Assembly: GCF_001612885.1 (NCBI RefSeq)
Contig: NZ_BDBH01000005.1
Location: 1-64,000, forward strand
Direction: 5' to 3'
Length of the DNA: 64,000 nucleotides
Source of the DNA: Nocardia harenae NBRC 108248
GTDB taxonomy: Bacteria > Actinomycetota > Actinomycetes > Mycobacteriales > Mycobacteriaceae
The stretch's first letter is position 1, and each line of letters begins with the position of its first letter. Shown piece after piece: positions 17,038-26,115 of the stretch. A program made the translations under genes and the position numbers. The notes under the pieces are model-generated. The model saw nothing but the letters and a program-made list of their open reading frames with translations, had not been told where the DNA came from and did not search any database.

Positions 17038-18117
17038 TCAGACGTCGGTGCTGAACCGGATGCCGCCGTCGGGGATCACGACGCCGGGCCAGACGCGAGC
17101 ACCGCGAAGGAGTTCGCAGCGGGCGCCGACGTGCGCGCCGTCGCCGATCACGCCGTCGCGGACCAGGGCCCGCGGGCCGATCCGGGCGCCGAAGCCGATG
17201 ATGGTGCGCTCGACGGTCGCCCCGGCCTCGACGACCGCGCCGTCGAAGACGACCGCCCCGTCCAGCCGGGCCCCGGCCCCGATCTCGGCGCCACGGCCGA
17301 CCACCGAACCGCCGATGAGCAGCGCACCCGGCGCGACCCCGGCACCGGGGTGCACCAGCGATTCCCCGCGCTGGCCGGGGAGCGCGGGCGAGGGCGCGAT
17401 GCCGCGGACGAGGTCGGCACTGCCGCGCACGAAGTCTTCCGGGGTGCCCATGTCCCGCCAGTAGGACGAGTCGACGTGCCCCTGCACCCGCGCCCCCTCG
17501 GCGAGCAGCGCGGGGAAGACCTCGCGCTCCACCGAGACCGGCCGCCCGGCCGGGATCTTCTCGATGTACTCCCGCCGGAAGACGTAGCACCCGGCATTGA
17601 TCTGATCGGTCGGCGGATCCTGGGTCTTCTCCAGGAACGCCTGCACCCGCCCGTCGGCGTCGGTGGGCACGCAGCCGAAGGCGCGCGGGTCGCTCACCCG
17701 GACCAGGTGCAGCGTGACGTCGGCGCCGGTGCTGTGGTGCGTGTCGAGCACCTCGCCCAGGTCGGTGCCGCCGAGCACGTCGCCGTTGAACACCATGACG
17801 GTGTCGGCGCGCAGCTTGGGCAGCACGTTCCTGATGCCGCCGCCGGTGCCGAGCGGCTCGCTCTCAAAGACGTACTCGATCTCCAGCCCCAGCTCGGAGC
17901 CGTCGCCGAAGTGCTCGGAGAAGACCTCGGCCTTGAACGAGGTGCCGAGCACCACGTGCGTGATGCCCGCCGCCCTGATCCGGGCCAGCAGGTGCGTCAG
18001 GAACGGCAACCCGGCCGTCGGCAGCATCGGCTTGGGCGCGGAGAGCGTCAGCGGCCGCAGCCGGGTGCCCTTTCCGCCGACCAGGATGACCGCGTCGGTA
18101 CCTTCGTTGCCTGCCAT
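17038..18117 (-). CDS. manB: Mannose-1-phosphate guanylyltransferase (NDP-sugar pyrophosphorylase)
   Basis: It makes GDP-mannose from mannose-1-phosphate and GTP. It is 359 residues, the size of Rv3264c, which carries the symbol manB in M. tuberculosis; elsewhere such enzymes are called manC. The nucleotidyltransferase domain (1-235) has the signature VGGKGTRLRPLT and PKPMLP, the FNGDVL metal site and the INAGCYVF loop. A left-handed beta-helix of hexapeptide repeats (about 260-340: GALLIGGSVVGRGAEIGAG) follows. An ATG at 18117 lies 21 bases after wbbL. Nucleotide specificity is taken from synteny, since glucose-type homologues look alike. Confidence 0.88.
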   Translation of the reverse strand: MAGNEGTDAVILVGGKGTRLRPLTLSAPKPMLPTAGLPFLTHLLARIRAAGITHVVLGTSFKAEVFSEHFGDGSELGLEIEYVFESEPLGTGGGIRNVLPKLRADTVMVFNGDVLGGTDLGEVLDTHHSTGADVTLHLVRVSDPRAFGCVPTDADGRVQAFLEKTQDPPTDQINAGCYVFRREYIEKIPAGRPVSVEREVFPALLAEGARVQGHVDSSYWRDMGTPEDFVRGSADLVRGIAPSPALPGQRGESLVHPGAGVAPGALLIGGSVVGRGAEIGAGARLDGAVVFDGAVVEAGATVERTIIGFGARIGPRALVRDGVIGDGAHVGARCELLRGARVWPGVVIPDGGIRFSTDV

Positions 18118-18138
18118 CAGCTCCCCTGTCGAGAGTTC

Positions 18139-19032
18139 CTAGCGCTCGCGGCCTTGCGCGCGCAGCGCAGATCGAACCGCAATCCGGGAGCGGACCGCAA
18201 GTCCGGCGCGAAGGGCGAGCCGCAAAGGCAGCTGCCACCAGTGCGGATGCCGGTCCGCCTGGAAGCGGTAGGCGCTGGCGTGGTGCGCGGGCAGCATGAG
18301 CTCGGGGTGCCTGCCCGCCGCGTGCCCCTTGGCATGCGTGACCTCGGCGGACGGCACGAACACGTTGTGCCACCCGGCCTGGCCCATGCGGTCGCCGAAG
18401 TCGACGTCCTCCATGTACATGAAGTAGCGGGAGTCGAAGCCGGAGATGCTGTCGAAGGCGGCGCGCCGGACCAGCAGGCAGGAGCCGGAGAGCCAGCCGA
18501 CGGTGCGCTCGGAGATCTCCTCGTTCTCCCGGCGGTACCGGCGGGTCCAGGGGTTGCCCGGCCAGACGGCGCCGAGGACGGCGTGGCCCGCGCCGTCGGC
18601 GAGGCCGGGCACCCGGCGCGCGGAGGGGTAGACACTGCCGTCCGGCTCGCGGACCATCGGGCCGAGCGCGCCCGCGCGCGGCCAGCGCTGCGCGGCGGCG
18701 AGCAGCTCGTCGATGGCGCCGGTGCCCCAGCGGATGTCCGGGTTGGCGATCACCACGAACTCGACGGACGGGTCGATCTGGGCGACGGCCATGTTGATGG
18801 CGCCGCCGTAGCCGATATTGCCGCCGGTGCGGAGCAGCCGCACGTGCGAGTTGGCCTCGGCGGCGAGTTCGGGTGCGCCGTCGGTGGAGCCGTTGTCGGC
18901 CAGGATGACCTGGGGCTTCTCCTCGGTCGCGGTAGCGAGGGTGGTGATGAAGTGCTCGAGGTGCTCACCCGGTGAATAGGTCACCGTGACGACCACGAGC
19001 CCACCGGGGGCAGCGGATTCGGTTGCGCTCAC
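18139..19032 (-). CDS. wbbL: Rhamnosyltransferase WbbL (GT2)
   Basis: It transfers rhamnose from dTDP-rhamnose to GlcNAc-PP-decaprenol, making the linker between peptidoglycan and arabinogalactan. It is 297 residues and cytoplasmic. GT-A motifs are visible: VTVTYSPGEHLEHF at the start, ILADNGSTDG (about 50), the metal-binding NPDIRWG (about 91) and YFMYMEDVDFGDRMGQAGW (about 205-223). The GTG at 19032 is chosen because only 11 bases separate it from the rmlD stop. The rmlD-wbbL-manB order equals Rv3266c-Rv3264c, so this is likely an essential cell-wall operon. Confidence 0.93.
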   Translation of the reverse strand: MSATESAAPGGLVVVTVTYSPGEHLEHFITTLATATEEKPQVILADNGSTDGAPELAAEANSHVRLLRTGGNIGYGGAINMAVAQIDPSVEFVVIANPDIRWGTGAIDELLAAAQRWPRAGALGPMVREPDGSVYPSARRVPGLADGAGHAVLGAVWPGNPWTRRYRRENEEISERTVGWLSGSCLLVRRAAFDSISGFDSRYFMYMEDVDFGDRMGQAGWHNVFVPSAEVTHAKGHAAGRHPELMLPAHHASAYRFQADRHPHWWQLPLRLALRAGLAVRSRIAVRSALRAQGRER

Positions 19033-19043
19033 GGCGGCCCAGC

Positions 19044-19952
19044 CTAGTCGCCGGTCGCGGCGCCCGCGCCCGCCCCGGCCCGCGCGAGCGCCGCGTGCAG
19101 CGCGACCTGCCATTCCCGCAGCGGGGTGAGGCGCGCCTCGGCCCAGGAGCGGTTGCTCAGCACCGAATAGGCCGGGCGCCGTGCCGGTCTGGGGAAGGCG
19201 GCGGTGTCGACCGGCCGCACCCGCTCCGGGTCGGCGCCGACGGCGGCGAAGACCGCGCGGGCCAGCTCGTACCAGCTGGCCTGCCCGGCATTGGTGGCGT
19301 GCAGCAGCCGCGGCGCCTCCGGGCGCTCCACCAGCTCGAGCAGCCCGGCGGCCAGGTCGGCGGCGAAGGTCGGGCTGCCGACCTGGTCGGCGACGACGTC
19401 GACGGTGTCGCGCTCGCGCTCCAGCCGGAGCATCGTGCTCACGAAGTCGGCGCCGCCGACCGAGTACACCCAGGCGGTGCGGACCACGTGCGCCCGCGCG
19501 GTGCTCGCCAGCACGGCCTGCTCCCCGGCCAGCTTGGAGCGGCCGTAGACGGTGACCGGGCCGGGGGCGTCGGTGGTGTCGTAGGGCACGGTGTCGCCGG
19601 ACGCCGAGCGGGTACCAGAGAAGACGTAGTCGGTCGAGAGATGAACCAGCCTCGCTCCAGCCAGGGCGCAGGCCGCGGCGAGCACCTCCGGTCCCGTCCC
19701 GTTGCCCGCGAAGGCGGCCGCGGCGTCGGTCTCGGCGGCGTCCACCGCGGTGTAGGCGGCGCAGTTCAGCACGGTGGCACCCGGCTCCAGCGCGGCCCGC
19801 ACCGCGTCCGGATCCCGGATGTCCAGCTCGTGCCTGCGGTAGCCGCGCGCGTGCGGGGCGAGCCGGAGCAACTCGCGGCCGACCTGCCCGTTCGCCCCGG
19901 TCACGATCAGGGGGGTGCGGGCGGTGGCGGCTGCTTCCGTCGCGTCGGTCAC
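19044..19952 (-). CDS. rmlD: dTDP-4-dehydrorhamnose reductase
   Basis: It performs the last step of dTDP-L-rhamnose synthesis, using NAD(P)H. The 302-residue short-chain dehydrogenase has the nucleotide loop TGANGQVGREL (about 16-26), the STDYVFSG segment and the catalytic YGRSKLAGE (about 138). The AGQASWYELA region contacts substrate. The GTG at 19952 is used; no strong ribosome site is visible. It leads the rmlD-wbbL-manB operon and is divergent from lcp. Confidence 0.94.
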   Translation of the reverse strand: MTDATEAAATARTPLIVTGANGQVGRELLRLAPHARGYRRHELDIRDPDAVRAALEPGATVLNCAAYTAVDAAETDAAAAFAGNGTGPEVLAAACALAGARLVHLSTDYVFSGTRSASGDTVPYDTTDAPGPVTVYGRSKLAGEQAVLASTARAHVVRTAWVYSVGGADFVSTMLRLERERDTVDVVADQVGSPTFAADLAAGLLELVERPEAPRLLHATNAGQASWYELARAVFAAVGADPERVRPVDTAAFPRPARRPAYSVLSNRSWAEARLTPLREWQVALHAALARAGAGAGAATGD

Positions 19953-20115
19953 GGCCGCCAGTCTGGCACGCCGGGCGGGCGCGGTTCGGCGGCGTCCCGG
20001 TTGCCGTTCGTTAGCCTGAGGTCTCCGGCCCGGGCGGAAGAACGGCAGGGGCCCGCCGTGCGGGAGACTTGCAGGTGGACGAGCACTGCGCTCGATTCGC
20101 AGAGAGGACGCAGAG

Positions 20116-21759
20116 GTGCCGCAGCGCGGGTACGACGAGCAGGAACCGGGCCGCGACCGGCGCGCACCCCGGGAGCGCGCGCCACGGGCCGGCTCCGAGC
20201 GGCGGCAGTGGCCGGAGCGGCGGCCACGGCCGGAGCGCACGCCACGGCCGGAGCGCAAGCCGCGGCCGGAGCGGCGGCGCAGGCCGGTGGCGCAGGCGCC
20301 CCTGCTGGACGAGAAGCCACGGCCCGCCATCGTCGGCCCGGCGCGGGTGCTGGTCGCGCTGGTGGCGGTCGCCACCTTCGCGGTGACCGGATACGGCTGG
20401 CACGGCGTCGACGCCCTGGTCTCGGATATCGAGCGGATCGACAACCTCTCGCTCGGCGGCGGCAGGGACGGCGCGGTCGACATCCTGCTGGTCGGCGTGG
20501 ACAGCCGCACCGACGCGCACGGCGACCCGCTCTCCGACGACGAGCGCGCCATGCTGCACGCCGGCGACGAAGTGGGCACCAATACCGACACCATCGTGCT
20601 GATCCGGGTGCCGAACGACGGCAGCTCGGCGACCGCGATCTCGATCCCGCGCGATTCCTACGTCGACATCCCCGACTTCGGCAAGGGCAAGATCAACTCC
20701 GCGTACGGCGCGACCAAGGAGACCGAGCGGCTGGAGCTGCTCAACCAGGGCGTCTCCGAGCAGGCCGCCGAGGACCGCTCCACCCAGGCCGGGCGCAAGG
20801 CGCTGATCTCCTCGGTCGCGAACCTCACCGGCATCAGCGTTGACCACTACGCCGAGGTGAGCCTGCTCGGCTTCGTGCTGCTCACCGATGCGGTCGGCGG
20901 CGTCGACGTCTGCCTGACCAACGCCGTGGACGAGTGGATGTCCGGCGCCGAGTTCCCGGCGGGGCAGCAGAAGCTGAACGGCCCGCAGGCGCTCAGCTTC
21001 GTCCGGCAGCGGCACGACCTGCCGCGCGGCGACCTGGATCGGATCGTGCGGCAGCAGGTCTTCATGGCGCAGCTGGTGAGCCAGGTGCTGAGCGCGGGCA
21101 CGCTCGGCAACCCGGGGCGGCTGCAGCAGCTCAGCGATGCCGTCGGCCGCACCGTGGTGCTGGACGAGGACTGGGACGTGCTCGCCTTCCTGCGCCAGCT
21201 GCGCGACCTCTCGGCCGGGCAGGTGCAGTTCGAGACCATCCCGGTGGCCGACCTGAACGGCACCACCGCCTACGGCGAGGCCGTGGTCAAGGTCGATCCC
21301 AAGGCGGTGAAGAAGTACGTGGCCTCGCTCGTCGGTGAGCAGGGCGCGGGCGAGCCCTCGGTGCTCCCCGGCTCGGTCACGGTCGACGTCTACAACTCCT
21401 CCGGCGTGGCCGGGCTGGCCGGGCAGGTCTCGGAGGCGCTGACCGGCAAGGGGTTCCGGCCGGGCACGATCGGCAACTGGACCGGGGAGACGGCGCTCGC
21501 CAGCGCGGTGGTCGCCGCGGACGAGGAGGATCCGAAGGCCGCGGCGGTGGCGGAGGCGCTCGGCGGGCTGCCGGTGCGCGCCGACGCGACGGTGTTGCCC
21601 GGTGCCGTCGGCGTGGTGCTGGCGAGCGACTATTCTGGTCCCGGCTCGTCCGCGGCCGGGGTTTTCGACTTCTCGGAGACGGCGGCCGCCACCGCGACGC
21701 CCGTCCCACCCGCCCCTCCGATCGCCGCAGGGAACACCGGACCGAAATGCGTGAATTGA
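20116..21759 (+). CDS. lcp1: LytR-CpsA-Psr (LCP) family cell-wall ligase
   Basis: LCP proteins attach arabinogalactan to peptidoglycan outside the membrane. The protein is 547 residues: a basic Pro/Arg-rich cytoplasmic tail with repeated RPERxPRPER units (about 30-58), one transmembrane helix (about 75-95), the LCP domain (about 115-310; DILLVGVDSRTD, DTIVLIRVP, SIPRDSYVDIP, ALSFVRQRHDLPRGDLDRI) and a C-terminal LytR_C domain (about 375-470). The GTG start has GAGAGGA upstream. Position next to rmlD and wbbL matches Rv3267. Its stop overlaps the next gene. Confidence 0.93.
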   Translation: MPQRGYDEQEPGRDRRAPRERAPRAGSERRQWPERRPRPERTPRPERKPRPERRRRPVAQAPLLDEKPRPAIVGPARVLVALVAVATFAVTGYGWHGVDALVSDIERIDNLSLGGGRDGAVDILLVGVDSRTDAHGDPLSDDERAMLHAGDEVGTNTDTIVLIRVPNDGSSATAISIPRDSYVDIPDFGKGKINSAYGATKETERLELLNQGVSEQAAEDRSTQAGRKALISSVANLTGISVDHYAEVSLLGFVLLTDAVGGVDVCLTNAVDEWMSGAEFPAGQQKLNGPQALSFVRQRHDLPRGDLDRIVRQQVFMAQLVSQVLSAGTLGNPGRLQQLSDAVGRTVVLDEDWDVLAFLRQLRDLSAGQVQFETIPVADLNGTTAYGEAVVKVDPKAVKKYVASLVGEQGAGEPSVLPGSVTVDVYNSSGVAGLAGQVSEALTGKGFRPGTIGNWTGETALASAVVAADEEDPKAAAVAEALGGLPVRADATVLPGAVGVVLASDYSGPGSSAAGVFDFSETAAATATPVPPAPPIAAGNTGPKCVN

Positions 21760-22469
21760 TGCGAGACGCCCTGACGCTCACCGAAGCCCTGCTCGACCCG
21801 GTGCTGGCCCGCGAGCCGGCCGCGCCGCGGGTCACCTGGTACGACGACGCCACCGGCGCCAGGATCGAGCTCTCCGGGCTGACGTTGGCCAACTGGGCGG
21901 CCAAGACCGCCAACCTGATTCGCGACGAGTTCGGCCTCGCGCCGGGCGCCCGGATCGCGGTGCTGCTGCCCGCGCACTGGCAGACCGCGGCGGTGCTGCT
22001 CGGTTGCTGGTGGGCCGGGGCCGAGGTGGTGCTGCGCCCGGATCCGGACGCCGACCTGGCGCTGGTGACGGCGGCGCGGATCGATGAGGCGGACGGCGTG
22101 CCCGAGGTGGCCGCGCTCTCGCTGGACGCGCTCGGCGCGCCGGTGCGCGACCTGCCGATGGGGATCACCGATTTCGCGACCTCCGTCCGGGTGCACGGCG
22201 ACCAGTTCCTGCCCGGCGGGCTCGGCACCGCGCTGGACGGGCTGACCGTGGCCGAGGTGCTCGCCGAGGCGCGCGGCTCCGCGCGCAGGCAGGGCTTCGC
22301 CGAGGGTGACCGGGTGCTCTCCAGCACGCCGTGGGAGACACCCGCCGAGCTCATCGACGGTTTCCTCGCGGTGCTGGCCGCGGGGGCGTCGCTGGTGCAG
22401 GTGGTGAACCCGGATCCGGCGCAGCAGGAGCGGCGGGTGGCGACCGAGCGGGTCACCGCCCGGCGCTGA
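21747..22469 (+). CDS. TIGR03089 family protein (AMP-ligase N-domain-like)
   Basis: This 240-residue protein is the TIGR03089 family found after lcp in mycolic-acid actinobacteria (Rv3268). It resembles only the N-terminal part of acyl-CoA synthetases: TWYDDATGARIELSGLTLANWAAKTANL, then GARIAVLLPAHWQTAAVLLGCWWAG. The ATP-binding P-loop (SSGTTG type) and the C-terminal domain are absent, so adenylate formation is unlikely. The ATG at 21747 overlaps the lcp end by 13 bases; an in-frame ATG at 21759 in TGATG would be the coupled alternative. Function unknown. Confidence 0.85.
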   Translation: MRELMRDALTLTEALLDPVLAREPAAPRVTWYDDATGARIELSGLTLANWAAKTANLIRDEFGLAPGARIAVLLPAHWQTAAVLLGCWWAGAEVVLRPDPDADLALVTAARIDEADGVPEVAALSLDALGAPVRDLPMGITDFATSVRVHGDQFLPGGLGTALDGLTVAEVLAEARGSARRQGFAEGDRVLSSTPWETPAELIDGFLAVLAAGASLVQVVNPDPAQQERRVATERVTARR

Positions 22470-22583
22470 CCGGCGCCCTCCGCCCCCGGTAGGAGAACCG
22501 GGTCCGTCCAGGGCACGTTCCGCCCGGTCCCCGGTTCTCGTACGGTGGAGATCACCACGTCGAGGTGATTGCGAGGTCGCACC

Positions 22584-23894
22584 ATGAAGACCAAGTACTG
22601 GTTCCGGTGGCTGTCCGAGCACGGGCTGCCGCGCTACGCGGTGCGCGCGGCCGCCAAGCGGGGCGACCGCTTCGCCGAGCTGATCGGCGGCCCGACCGGG
22701 GTCAGCGACCCGTACCCGATCATCGAGGAGCTGCGCGGCGACGGCCCGCTGCAGCGCACCGGGATCGCCTGGGCCAGCTTCGACCACGAGGTGGTGCGGA
22801 GCATCCTGCGCGACAGCCGGTTCGGCGTGCGCGACCCCGGCGGCTTCACCACGCCGCGGGCGCTGCAGTGGATCAAGGACGCCGCGCACGTGCCGGCGAA
22901 CCCGGTGGAGCCGCCCTCCATGCTGGTGATCGACCCGCCCGAGCACACCCGCATGCGCAAGCCGGTGGCATCGGCGTTCACCCCGCGCGCGGTGCGCAAG
23001 CTGGGCGACCGGGTGGAGAAGGTGACCATCGAGCTGCTGGAGGCACTCCCCGACGACGGCCGCACCGACCTGATCGCCGGCTTCGCCTCCCGGGTGCCGA
23101 TCGCCATCATCTCCGAGATGCTCGGCTTCCCCGACGCCGACCAGGACCGCTTCCTGGAGTGGGGCGACAGCATGACCCCGCTGCTCGATATCGGCATCTC
23201 CTGGCGGGACTACCGCCGCGCCTTCGGCGCCATGAACGTCATGGACGGCTACCTCTCCGCGCACATCGAGAGGCTGCGCGAGCAGCCGGGCGACGACATC
23301 CTGAGCACCCTGGTGAGCACCGGCGACCTGGACGACTACGCGCTCGCCGCCACTGCCAGCCTGCTCATGGGCGCCGGCTTCGAGACGACGGTGAACCTCA
23401 TCGGCAACGGCGTTGTGCAGCTGGCCAGGCACCCCGAGCAGCTGGCCAGGCTGCGCGCCGAGCCGGAGCTGTGGCCGAACGCCGTCGAGGAGATCCTGCG
23501 CATCGACCCGCCGGTGCAGACCACCGCGCGCACCGCGCTGGAGGACGTCGAGGTCGGCGGGGTGCGGCTGCGCGCGGGCGCCACCGTGGTGGTCTCGCTG
23601 GCGGGCGCCAACCGCGACCCGGCGGTCTTCACCGACCCGGACCGCTTCGACGTCGGCCGGGAGAACGCGCGCGAGCACCTGACCTTCAGCAACGGCATCC
23701 ACGTCTGCCTCGGCGCGAGCCTGGCCCGGATGGAGGGCGTCTTCGCGCTGCGCTCGCTCTTCGAGCGCTTCCCCGACCTCACGCTGGACGGCGCGCTCCA
23801 GCACCGGCAGCTCTTCACCCTGCACGGGTACCGGGCGCTGCCGGTGCGGCTCGGCCACCGCGCGCCGCGCGGGGTGCCGCAGCCGGTCAGCTGA
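22584..23894 (+). CDS. Cytochrome P450
   Basis: A soluble bacterial class I P450 of 436 residues. The I-helix motif GAGFETTV is present (A/G-G-x-E-T, about residue 262). EEILR supplies the ExxR pair (about 305). The haem loop FSNGIHVCLG holds the iron-ligating cysteine at about residue 375. The I-helix acid is E, not D. The N-terminus (KTKYWFRWLSEHGLPRYAVR) resembles P450s of mycobacteria and nocardiae whose substrates are unknown lipids. The ATG at 22584 follows GAGGT. Its stop overlaps the stop of the convergent carboxylesterase by 8 bases. No ferredoxin gene is adjacent. Confidence 0.94.
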   Translation: MKTKYWFRWLSEHGLPRYAVRAAAKRGDRFAELIGGPTGVSDPYPIIEELRGDGPLQRTGIAWASFDHEVVRSILRDSRFGVRDPGGFTTPRALQWIKDAAHVPANPVEPPSMLVIDPPEHTRMRKPVASAFTPRAVRKLGDRVEKVTIELLEALPDDGRTDLIAGFASRVPIAIISEMLGFPDADQDRFLEWGDSMTPLLDIGISWRDYRRAFGAMNVMDGYLSAHIERLREQPGDDILSTLVSTGDLDDYALAATASLLMGAGFETTVNLIGNGVVQLARHPEQLARLRAEPELWPNAVEEILRIDPPVQTTARTALEDVEVGGVRLRAGATVVVSLAGANRDPAVFTDPDRFDVGRENAREHLTFSNGIHVCLGASLARMEGVFALRSLFERFPDLTLDGALQHRQLFTLHGYRALPVRLGHRAPRGVPQPVS

Positions 23895-25485
23895 AGCCGA
23901 CCGCCTGCGGGCCCCAGGCGGTGTGCAGGTGGCCGTCCGGGTCGTCCACCATGCGGTCGATGGCATCGATGAGCAGCGTCGGCCTGGTCTCCCGGCGGTA
24001 GGGCGGCCAGTGCTTGGAGCCGTCGAGCGCGGCGGGCACGCCGTGCTCGGCGAAGGCCGCCCAGCGCCGCATGATCCGGCCGGAGACCGCCTGCGCCGCG
24101 CGCCTGCCGCCGAGCCAGAAGGTCGGGTCGTGGTCGAAGGTGCCGAAATTGCCGAAGACGTACGGCAGTTCGGTGGCATGGCCCGCGCCGACCCGAGCCG
24201 CGCGGAGCATCGGGGTCGCGTGGTCGAAGCGGTAGACGAAGGTCGGTGAATGCTGCGCGTGGCCGTCGGCCACCCAGCGCGCGGGCATCCGGAAGGCGGC
24301 GTCGGTGGAGATGGCGAGCGCGCCGCGCGCGGTCGCGATATCCGGGTAGGCGGCGGTGATCTCGGCCAGCCGCTCGGGGCCGAGGCCGGGGTGCGTGGCG
24401 GAGATGTCGCGCAGCATGGCGTTCACCGCATCCGGCGTCACCGGCATGATCGGCGAGCGGAAGAGCCGGAACAGCGATGCCTCGTCCTTGTTGCTGCCGA
24501 TCACCAGCGGCACCCGCAGCGATTCCCCGCTCGCGAACCGCTCCACGGGGTAGCCGGGCAGCAGCTCGCCGTCGACCACCGGCGCGGCGGCCAGCCTGCC
24601 CGGCTCGGTCACCGGCACCTCGTCGAAGAGGGTGCCCGCCACCTGGGCGAGCCGCTGGATGGGCAGCTCGGTGAGCTCGGCGGCGCGCTGCGCGGGCAGC
24701 TCGAGCAGGTCGAGGAAGCGGTGTGCCACCTTCGCCGCGCGCTCCTGCCCGAAGACCGTGGTCGCGGGCGGGCTCTGCGCGATGGCCTTGTGGAACAGCC
24801 CCCGTGCGCGCGGCGCGGTGAGCAGCGCGGTGACGCAGCCGCCGCCGGAGGACTCGCCGAAGAGCGTGACATTGCCCGGGTCGCCGCCGAACTCGGCGAT
24901 GTTCGCCCGCACCCACTCCAGCGCGGCGATCTGATCGTGCAGCCCCAGGTTCGGCACGAAGCCGTCGCCGAGCGCGGAGAGATCGAGGAAGCCGAGCACG
25001 CCGACCCGGTAGTTCACCGTGACCACCACGACGTCACCGGATTCGGCCAGCCTGCGGCCGTCGTAGATCTCCTGGGCGGCGGTGCCGAGGCAGTACGCGC
25101 CGCCGTGCAGCCAGACCATGACCGGGCGCGGCTCCGCGTCGCGGCGCGGGAAACCCGGCGCGAAGACATTCAGCCACAGGCAGTCCTCGCCCATGGTGAG
25201 CCCGCCCGCGACCGGGACCATGGTGCCCATGGTCTGCGGCGCCACGTCGCCGGCGGTGGTGCAGGGGCGCTCCCCCTCCCACGGCTCCGGCGGGCGCGGT
25301 GCGCGGAAACGGCCGGGGCCGGTCACCGGGGCACCGTAGGGAACGCCGCGCCACACGGCCACCGAGCCGGAGGTGGTGCCGCGGACCAGGCCGTGGGTGG
25401 TGCGGGCGACGGGCTCGGCGGGCGGATGGTCGCTGGCGTCGACGGCAACCACGTACTCCGGGCCGGTCTCGATCTCCATTGTCAT
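23887..25485 (-). CDS. Carboxylesterase / type-B lipase family
   Basis: An alpha/beta hydrolase of 532 residues that hydrolyses carboxylic esters. Type-B motifs are intact: EDCLWLNVFAPG, the oxyanion-hole HGGAYCLG, the nucleophile elbow FGESSGGG (serine at about 213), the acid in SNKDEASLFRLF (about 335) and the histidine in GHATELPYVFG (about 432). No signal peptide is seen, so it is probably cytoplasmic. The ATG at 25485 has AGGAGG at ideal spacing, which rules out the longer in-frame start. It converges with the P450 gene. Confidence 0.93.
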   Translation of the reverse strand: MTMEIETGPEYVVAVDASDHPPAEPVARTTHGLVRGTTSGSVAVWRGVPYGAPVTGPGRFRAPRPPEPWEGERPCTTAGDVAPQTMGTMVPVAGGLTMGEDCLWLNVFAPGFPRRDAEPRPVMVWLHGGAYCLGTAAQEIYDGRRLAESGDVVVVTVNYRVGVLGFLDLSALGDGFVPNLGLHDQIAALEWVRANIAEFGGDPGNVTLFGESSGGGCVTALLTAPRARGLFHKAIAQSPPATTVFGQERAAKVAHRFLDLLELPAQRAAELTELPIQRLAQVAGTLFDEVPVTEPGRLAAAPVVDGELLPGYPVERFASGESLRVPLVIGSNKDEASLFRLFRSPIMPVTPDAVNAMLRDISATHPGLGPERLAEITAAYPDIATARGALAISTDAAFRMPARWVADGHAQHSPTFVYRFDHATPMLRAARVGAGHATELPYVFGNFGTFDHDPTFWLGGRRAAQAVSGRIMRRWAAFAEHGVPAALDGSKHWPPYRRETRPTLLIDAIDRMVDDPDGHLHTAWGPQAVGFS

Positions 25486-25598
25486 GCTCTGTACCTCCTG
25501 ACCTGCGCCGATCACCGAAAAGACATGATCGTCCTTTCGAGGGTACGTCCGGAGGGGAGTTCCAAACGGTTACTCGCGCCACCCGTTACCCTTGCGCT

Positions 25599-25817
25599 AT
25601 GCCGAGTTACCAGTTCCGCTGCCGCAGTTGTGGTGACACCTTCGAGGTCTCGCGCCCGATGGCGCGCTCCGGTGATCCGGCCGACTGCCCGGCCGGGCAC
25701 GCGGATACGGTCAAGCTGCTCACCACCTTCGGGACCGTCGGCGGGTCGAGCGCGGCCGCGCCGACGCCGGCCGCGCCCAGCGGTGGCGGGTGCTGCGGCG
25801 GCGGTTGCTGCCGGTAG
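25599..25817 (+). CDS. FmdB-type zinc-ribbon protein with Cys-rich tail
   Basis: A 72-residue protein beginning MPSYQFRCRSCGDTFE, the classic FmdB regulator-type zinc ribbon, with CxxC at 8-11 and a second cysteine in DCPAGH. The C-terminal third is low complexity and ends GGGCCGGGCCR, giving four extra cysteines that might bind metal. Function of the family is unproven. It is divergent from the carboxylesterase and ends five bases from the convergent Rdx gene. Confidence 0.85.
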   Translation: MPSYQFRCRSCGDTFEVSRPMARSGDPADCPAGHADTVKLLTTFGTVGGSSAAAPTPAAPSGGGCCGGGCCR

Positions 25818-25822
25818 CCGGG

Positions 25823-26104
25823 TCAGGAGTTCCGGTCGCGGTCCAGGTGGCCGAGATCACGTTCCGGCGCGACCCGATCGCGCACCCGCTGCTTGAGCTG
25901 CGCCACATCCGGGAAGCCGCCGTCGGCCTTGCGCTCCCAGATCTGCTCGGCGTCGACCGTGATCCGGAAGACGCCGCCGGTGCCAGGTACCAGCGCGACC
26001 TCGTCCAGGTCGGTCCCGAAGGTGTTCAGCAGCTCCTGCGCCATCCAGGCCGCGCGCAGCAGCCAGCGGCACTGGGTGCAGTATTCGATCGCCACGCGCG
26101 CCAT
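25823..26104 (-). CDS. Rdx-family (SelT/SelW/SelH) thioredoxin-fold protein
   Basis: A 93-residue member of the Rdx family, related to selenoprotein W. The redox motif is CTQC at residues 9-12 in VAIEYCTQCRWLLRAAWMA; both positions are cysteine, so no selenocysteine is involved. The second conserved block, GTGGVFRITVDAEQIWERK, and GGFPDVAQLKQRVRD are both present. It is probably a small cytosolic thiol redox protein. It ends next to fmdB and starts 11 bases after the YchJ-like gene, so the two are likely co-transcribed. Confidence 0.88.
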   Translation of the reverse strand: MARVAIEYCTQCRWLLRAAWMAQELLNTFGTDLDEVALVPGTGGVFRITVDAEQIWERKADGGFPDVAQLKQRVRDRVAPERDLGHLDRDRNS

Positions 26105-26115
26105 GCGGGCCGACG

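Noticed and set aside
25823..26104. Possible selenoprotein (SelW-like)
   Set aside because: The redox motif is CxxC with a TGC codon; there is no in-frame TGA.
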